The translations under genes and the position numbers were made by a program. From Eremococcus coleocola DSM 15696 (GTDB taxonomy: Bacteria; Bacillota; Bacilli; Lactobacillales; Aerococcaceae), in contig NZ_AUAT01000007.1 in NCBI RefSeq assembly GCF_000428865.1, positions 1 through 59,327 of the forward strand: a stretch of 59,327 nt of DNA, written 5' to 3'. The number at the start of each line of letters is the position of its first letter. The stretch's first letter is position 1. Shown one piece after another: positions 54,730 to 59,327 of this stretch. Under the pieces are notes generated by a model, which was given only the letters and a program-made list of their open reading frames with translations, was not told the DNA's origin and ran no database searches.

Positions 54730-56931
54730 TTAACGGAAACGTTGTAAGATTCGTTCAAACCAAGATTTATTTTCTTTGATCTGCATAACCTCTTTGACTT
54801 GAGTTTCTTGAGCTTTTTGTGCTTGAGCTAATTGGATTTCTTGTGCATTAACCTGAATCTCACTGGCATCTGGCCGAACATAAGTGCCATCGGTTTGTAG
54901 AATCCGAGCCTTAAGCGTGTCGGATAATTGTAACTTAAGGATATCGATGATGGTATCTTCTATTTCCTTATCCAAAATAGGAAACTCAATTTCCACCCGT
55001 TTAATCATATTCCGTGTCATCATATCAGCGGATGAGAGGAAGAGATGGTGGTGACCATTGCGGTTGAAGAAGTAAACCCGACTATGTTCGAGGAAGCGAC
55101 CGACAATCGACCGGACACGAATGTTTTCAGAAACACCAGGCACACCTGGCTTCAAACAACATATACCCCGGATAATTAAATCAATCTGAACCCCTGCTTG
55201 GCTAGCTTCATAGAGAGTCTTAATCAATTGTTTATCTGTTAGGGAATTCATCTTGGCAATAATCTGGCCATTCCCGTACTCTTGTTGGAATTTAATTTCA
55301 TCTTCAATATAGTCTTGTAGGGAGTCACGAATTTCAAATGGTGACACATGCAGGTGTTTATATTGAGGCCGTTCAGAATAACCGGAAAGGAAGTTGAAGA
55401 AATTAGAGGCATCTTGGGTGAGTTCATCTTTGGCTGACATTATCCCCATATCGGTATAAATTTTGGCAGTTTTGTCGTTATAGTTACCGGTTCCTAAATG
55501 GACATAGCGACGAATCCGATCAGCTTCTTTCCGGATAATTAAGGTGATTTTAGAGTGGGTCTTGAGTTCGGATACCCCGTATAGGACATGACACCCGGCA
55601 TCTTCTAATTCTCGTGCCCAATAAACATTATTTTCTTCGTCAAAACGGGCCTTAAGTTCCACTAGGACTGTTACTTCTTTACCATTTTCGGCCGCCTTCT
55701 TAAGAGCAGCAATAATTGGTGAGTGTTTAGATACCCGATAGAGGGTCTGTTTAATTGAAATTGTTTCCTCGTCTTCGGCCGCTTCTTGGACTAGGTTGAC
55801 GATTGGATCGAAAGAGTCATAAGGATGGTTAAAGAAAAGATCTTTTTTTCGGATGGCTTCAAATAGACTTTGACCTTGGTGGTCAGGATTTAGGTAAGGT
55901 GTGAACGGAGGGTATGAAGCTTCAGGATGTTGGTCCCGTAAAGTTTCAATAAAGTCAAATAAGAAGGTTAGATCTAAAGGACCATTGATGGGATAAATAT
56001 CCCGCTTCTTCATATTTAAACGGTCCTTAAGAAAGTCAATATGGTCTTCTTGATAGTCTGCATCATAAGAGCTATCGAGTTCTAAGCGGACAGCAAAGCC
56101 GTTCCGGCGTTGTTTGACATAGTCTTCCATTAATTCTAAGAGGTCTTCAGCATTATCTTCAATGATATCAAAGTCAGCCGACCGCGTAATCCGGAAAGGA
56201 TAAGCGTAGTTGATACTATAACCGATAAATAATTTATCTAAATGACTGATAATTAGATCTTCAATGAAAAGGTAGCGGTGAGGTGTTTGATGAGCTTTAA
56301 GTAAAATTAAGCGATCTAGCAGGGCAGGTACGGGAATAAGTGCCAAGTGGTCTTCACCCTCTTTAGATAGGCTCACAAATATATTAAGCGCTTTGTTATT
56401 CAAATGGGGGAAAGGCCGATAAGCGTCAACCCCAAGCGGAGATAGGGTGGGGAGGACGAAATCATTAAAGTAACGATCAGCTTCCAAACGTTCTTCCTCA
56501 TCCAATTGCGCTACCTGACTTAAAGCTACCCCATATTTAGGTAAAGCTTTGACTAACTGTTGATAACGATCATATTGTTTCGTGATATTATTATGGTTTT
56601 TGTCGGCAATGGCATTTAGCAATTCTTTTGGGGTCATCCGGGTCTTGTTTTCTGCGATTTCAACGTTAGCATTGAACTGGTCATAGACCCCTGCCACTCG
56701 GACCATGAAGAATTCATCTAAATTAGAACTGGCAATTGCGATAAAGTTTAACTGCTCTAAGTAGGGGTTATTTAGGTCAGATGCTTGGTCTAGGACCCGG
56801 TCATTGAAATCGAGCCAAGAAAGCTCACGGTTAAAATAATACTTGGCAGCGGAAAAATTAGTATTAGAGAAGTCGGTAGCAGTGAAGGATTTTTTCAGGA
56901 CGGCTTTCTTAGAATTATTCGACGCAGGCAT
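54730..56931 (-). CDS. ppk: polyphosphate kinase
   Basis: 733 residues. The Ppk1 start YYFNRELSWLDFNDRVLDQA, SSNLDEFFMVRVAG, the phosphohistidine region RYVHLGTGNYNDKTAKIYTD (about residue 445) and LKTHSKITLI are present. A Gln/Ala-rich 45-residue tail follows the usual end. It builds polyphosphate from ATP. Its start lies 21 bases after the ppx stop, so the two are co-transcribed. Confidence 0.95.
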   Translation of the reverse strand: MPASNNSKKAVLKKSFTATDFSNTNFSAAKYYFNRELSWLDFNDRVLDQASDLNNPYLEQLNFIAIASSNLDEFFMVRVAGVYDQFNANVEIAENKTRMTPKELLNAIADKNHNNITKQYDRYQQLVKALPKYGVALSQVAQLDEEERLEADRYFNDFVLPTLSPLGVDAYRPFPHLNNKALNIFVSLSKEGEDHLALIPVPALLDRLILLKAHQTPHRYLFIEDLIISHLDKLFIGYSINYAYPFRITRSADFDIIEDNAEDLLELMEDYVKQRRNGFAVRLELDSSYDADYQEDHIDFLKDRLNMKKRDIYPINGPLDLTFLFDFIETLRDQHPEASYPPFTPYLNPDHQGQSLFEAIRKKDLFFNHPYDSFDPIVNLVQEAAEDEETISIKQTLYRVSKHSPIIAALKKAAENGKEVTVLVELKARFDEENNVYWARELEDAGCHVLYGVSELKTHSKITLIIRKEADRIRRYVHLGTGNYNDKTAKIYTDMGIMSAKDELTQDASNFFNFLSGYSERPQYKHLHVSPFEIRDSLQDYIEDEIKFQQEYGNGQIIAKMNSLTDKQLIKTLYEASQAGVQIDLIIRGICCLKPGVPGVSENIRVRSIVGRFLEHSRVYFFNRNGHHHLFLSSADMMTRNMIKRVEIEFPILDKEIEDTIIDILKLQLSDTLKARILQTDGTYVRPDASEIQVNAQEIQLAQAQKAQETQVKEVMQIKENKSWFERILQRFR

Positions 56932-56952
56932 GGAGGCATCCCTTTCTATTGG

Positions 56953-58506
56953 TTAGGCATCAGTATTAATGAAATGTAGCGTTAGTTTGCCATCTAAGGC
57001 GCGTTCGAGATGTTTCTGATGACGGTTGGCCCGGAATTTCTCTGACAAAATTGGACCAACATGGTAAATATCTAACTGGTAGTTTTTGACTTCAACTTGT
57101 TTTAAATGGACCTTGCTTATATGCTCAATATTGGAATCATTGATGGCATTAGCAAACTTCAGCACACCGCCTAAAATCTGTAATTCTTTTTTTTCATCTT
57201 CAGCGAGCCAACCCTGGTAGTTACTAAGGTATTGTTTGAAGAGAGACTTATTCCGATAACTGGCTAAAAGAGCCAGTTTTAGACGGTCTTTGTGGACAAA
57301 ACCAAGTAGGTTCATATTGGCACAAATATAGAATGTATGTTGAGAATCCGCTTCAGCTGAAAGAAACCCACCGAAGCGATAAATTGATGCGGCATATTCA
57401 AGGAGTTCTTGTAATTTATAATTGTACTCCAATAGGCCGAGGTGGCAGAGCTGGCTATAGAGTGAAATGGAGGTATCCACGGCGGTTTGGGGACCAATCC
57501 CTGCCATAGGCAGGTCCTCTTTCATTTGGAAGATGGCACGAGCTCGGATGGTCGCATTGTCAATCGGTCCATCATAATTATCATTGATATATTTTAGGAC
57601 CATGCCTTCTCGGAGACCTCGTGTGGAAATGACAAAAGCATCTGATTTCGCCGCTTTAACTAATTCAATAAAGACTAGGTTGGCCGGAATAATAATGTCT
57701 AAACGGTCAGAGGATAGACCATCAATATCATTCATTTTGTCAAAAGGGGTATTTGCAAAAAGTTGTAAAGTTTGGTCTAGTTGATCCTTGGTCATCACAA
57801 AGCCGTGTAAACCAGCCATAGGATAATCAATTGACCTTTGAAAAACGTTGGCCACATTCCGAGCAGATCCGCCAATGGCAATCACGGGAACCTTGGCTTT
57901 TTTAATCCAATCATAGTCACGAAAGGCTTTTTTAACAAAATTAGAAAGATTGGACATTGCTTGACTATCGTTATGGTCTTTATTAGCAAAAAAATCTTTT
58001 TGTAAGCTGACAGTACCGAAAGGAAAAGAGTGATACTGGACAACTTTTTTATCTTCAAAGAGGGTGATTTCGCATGACCCTCCGCCAATATCGATTGTTA
58101 GGGCGTTATCGATGTCCATTGAGTGGGTAATAGCATAGGCTCCACTCTTGGCTTCTTCTTCTTCGGTGACAATCTCAATAGTGAGTCCTGTGACGGTTTT
58201 GACGGTATCGATGATATCAGCTTGGTTAGATGATTGACGGATGGCTGCGGTTGCCTTGGGGAGAATGGTGTCTACTTTGAATTCTTGGCAGACTTGATGG
58301 TAATTATGAAGGATTTCAATTAAGACATTCAGACCGTCTTTATTAAGAATAACTTGACCCTTCTTTTGGTCTAGATATTGGCTGAGCCGGGCGGGAATTT
58401 TTTCATTATGGAGCTCCACAAAATGGTGGGTCTGGTCAATTCCATAAATAACTAGGCGAATGGTGTTAGAGCCAATATCAATGAGCGCAATTTTTTCGGT
58501 ATACAT
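56953..58506 (-). CDS. ppx: exopolyphosphatase Ppx/GppA
   Basis: 517 residues. The ASKHA phosphate loops IALIDIGSNTIRLVIYGI and ALTIDIGGGSCEITLF (about 135) are intact, and a C-terminal HD-like helical domain begins at about 310. It degrades polyphosphate or (p)ppGpp tails. Together with ppk it sets polyphosphate level. Starts five bases after the preceding gene's stop. Confidence 0.93.
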   Translation of the reverse strand: MYTEKIALIDIGSNTIRLVIYGIDQTHHFVELHNEKIPARLSQYLDQKKGQVILNKDGLNVLIEILHNYHQVCQEFKVDTILPKATAAIRQSSNQADIIDTVKTVTGLTIEIVTEEEEAKSGAYAITHSMDIDNALTIDIGGGSCEITLFEDKKVVQYHSFPFGTVSLQKDFFANKDHNDSQAMSNLSNFVKKAFRDYDWIKKAKVPVIAIGGSARNVANVFQRSIDYPMAGLHGFVMTKDQLDQTLQLFANTPFDKMNDIDGLSSDRLDIIIPANLVFIELVKAAKSDAFVISTRGLREGMVLKYINDNYDGPIDNATIRARAIFQMKEDLPMAGIGPQTAVDTSISLYSQLCHLGLLEYNYKLQELLEYAASIYRFGGFLSAEADSQHTFYICANMNLLGFVHKDRLKLALLASYRNKSLFKQYLSNYQGWLAEDEKKELQILGGVLKFANAINDSNIEHISKVHLKQVEVKNYQLDIYHVGPILSEKFRANRHQKHLERALDGKLTLHFINTDA

Positions 58507-58511
58507 AAGAA

Positions 58512-58994
58512 TCAGTCCTTAAGTAGGTCTGGAATGACTTTAATTAAGTCTTGGGCGGTTGAGACAAGTTGTCCTTTCATTTTAATGAGGCCAACAGTAA
58601 ACAAGTTAACATAGGCAAATTGTGATTCGCCTACGACTTGTAAAGCATCGAGCTTGTCCTGGTTAGTAGCGCCTAATTGACGGGAATCTGTAAAGAGGCC
58701 TAACATCGGGATATCGGCTTGATAGGCAATTCCGACTTCAGAAGCAACCCCAGCATCAATTGATACCCCATCTAGAAGGGCAATTATTAAGTCACTTTCG
58801 AGTACGGCATCTGCGTCTAGTTTGGCAATCATTTTAGAATCTGCATATTTATTCTTGTCATTGATTTCACCTTGTTCCTGAGGTAGAAAGACTTCATATT
58901 CAGGATAAGCTTGGCGGATTTGGTCCACTAGCAGGGCATTGTAGTGGAAGTCAGCTTGGCTAAAGAGTGGTGCAGCAAAATAGATTTTTTTCAT
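58512..58994 (-). CDS. nucleoside 2-deoxyribosyltransferase
   Basis: 160 residues. MKKIYFAAPLFSQADFHYNA at the start and LLDGVSIDAGVASEVGIA with the nucleophile Glu (about residue 98) define the family. It moves deoxyribose between nucleobases in salvage. First gene of the ndt-ppx-ppk unit, with an AGGAGA site. Length is normal. Confidence 0.93.
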   Translation of the reverse strand: MKKIYFAAPLFSQADFHYNALLVDQIRQAYPEYEVFLPQEQGEINDKNKYADSKMIAKLDADAVLESDLIIALLDGVSIDAGVASEVGIAYQADIPMLGLFTDSRQLGATNQDKLDALQVVGESQFAYVNLFTVGLIKMKGQLVSTAQDLIKVIPDLLKD

Positions 58995-59119
58995 GATACA
59001 TCTCCTTTGGGTCTAGTCTTACTTCTATTATATGAAAGCGACTATCATAAAACAATCGTACAGGCAAAACTTAACATAAACTTTACTATTTATTTGGAAT
59101 TCCAGTTGTTTTTTCTCTA

Positions 59120-59327
59120 CTTGCTTGGTAGGTAAAGAAAACTGGGCTGATTTTTCCATACTTGTGTGGTAGGTAAAGAAAACTGGGCTGATTTTTCCAT
59201 ACTTGTGTGGTAGGTAAAGAAAACTGAGCTGATTTTTCTATACTTGCTTGGTAGGTAAAGAAAACTGAGCTGATTTTTCCATACTTGTATGGTAAGTAAA
59301 GAAAACTGAGCTGATTTTTCCATACTT
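59120..59327. repeat. five tandem 41-bp repeats, running off the window
   Basis: Units start at 59120, 59161, 59202, 59243 and 59284. Each contains GGTAGGTAAAGAAAACTG and CTGATTTTTCCATA with a few substitutions. A minus-strand frame stays open only because three units make 123 bases, so no gene is called. Confidence 0.95.

Noticed and set aside
54304-54730. T-box or tRNA gene upstream of brnQ
   Set aside because: The minus strand shows no T-box core and no cloverleaf; hairpins are unlinked and lie largely on the ppk side.
59117-59323. minus-strand repeat protein of 68 residues
   Set aside because: The open frame results from a 41-bp repeat cycling through three frames; no ribosome site or family match.

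Overview
The window is low-to-moderate GC DNA from a Gram-positive member of the Lactobacillales. Several features point there: strong AGGAGG-type ribosome sites, an LPxTG surface protein, a CcpA/MalR-style maltodextrin locus, a TPP-riboswitch thiamine-salvage operon and BrnQ. An Aerococcaceae-like genus would fit, but I cannot prove the genus from sequence alone. Standard code is in use: thiD and thiW both end in TGA.

Layout, left to right. 1-1400 holds the tail of a GH4 glycosidase gene, then a decayed zone with a truncated IS30-type transposase and a purC remnant broken by a frameshift and a stop. 1411-10537 is a quinate/shikimate-type catabolic block: a cytosolic FMN/FAD fumarate-reductase-like flavoprotein, a divergent LysR regulator with a clear operator, a dehydroshikimate-dehydratase-like TIM barrel, an SDR, a shikimate/quinate dehydrogenase, an MFS carrier, a second 12-TM permease and type I dehydroquinase. 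10608-16456 has an acetyltransferase scrap, then a branched-chain amino acid ABC operon (livJHMGF plus a CBS-ACT protein). That operon is preceded by what looks like a leader-peptide attenuator: a 19-residue peptide carrying a V-LLLL-S-L-II run, alternative RNA pairings and a terminator just before livJ.

16462-33035 is a lone membrane protein with a putative permuted NlpC/P60-like domain, followed by the maltodextrin locus: MalR repressor, malQ, glycogen phosphorylase, neopullulanase, malE, malF, malG, a DUF1189 protein, msmK and type I pullulanase. malF carries an in-frame TGA at an expected Trp, and the DUF1189 gene seems to have lost its start by a one-base shift. The MalEFG importer may therefore be inactive in this strain, or the assembly may contain errors.

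33165-39552 (minus strand) is a TPP-riboswitch-controlled thiamine salvage operon (thiW-thiM-thiE-thiD-thiZ-thiX-thiY-tenA). yebC and a thiol peroxidase of the glutathione peroxidase family follow, then a 1103-residue LPxTG-anchored M14 metallocarboxypeptidase.

45331-49538 is, to me, the most intriguing unit. Two dimethylarginine-dimethylaminohydrolase (DDAH) paralogues flank an ArcD-like antiporter and an ornithine-racemase-like PLP enzyme, under one promoter with a cre-like site. The right end carries guaC, an ABC-F ATPase, brnQ, ppk, ppx and a nucleoside deoxyribosyltransferase, all on the minus strand. It ends in a 41-bp tandem repeat that runs off the window. Several intergenic gaps hold short tandem repeats or long inverted repeats that genes do not explain.
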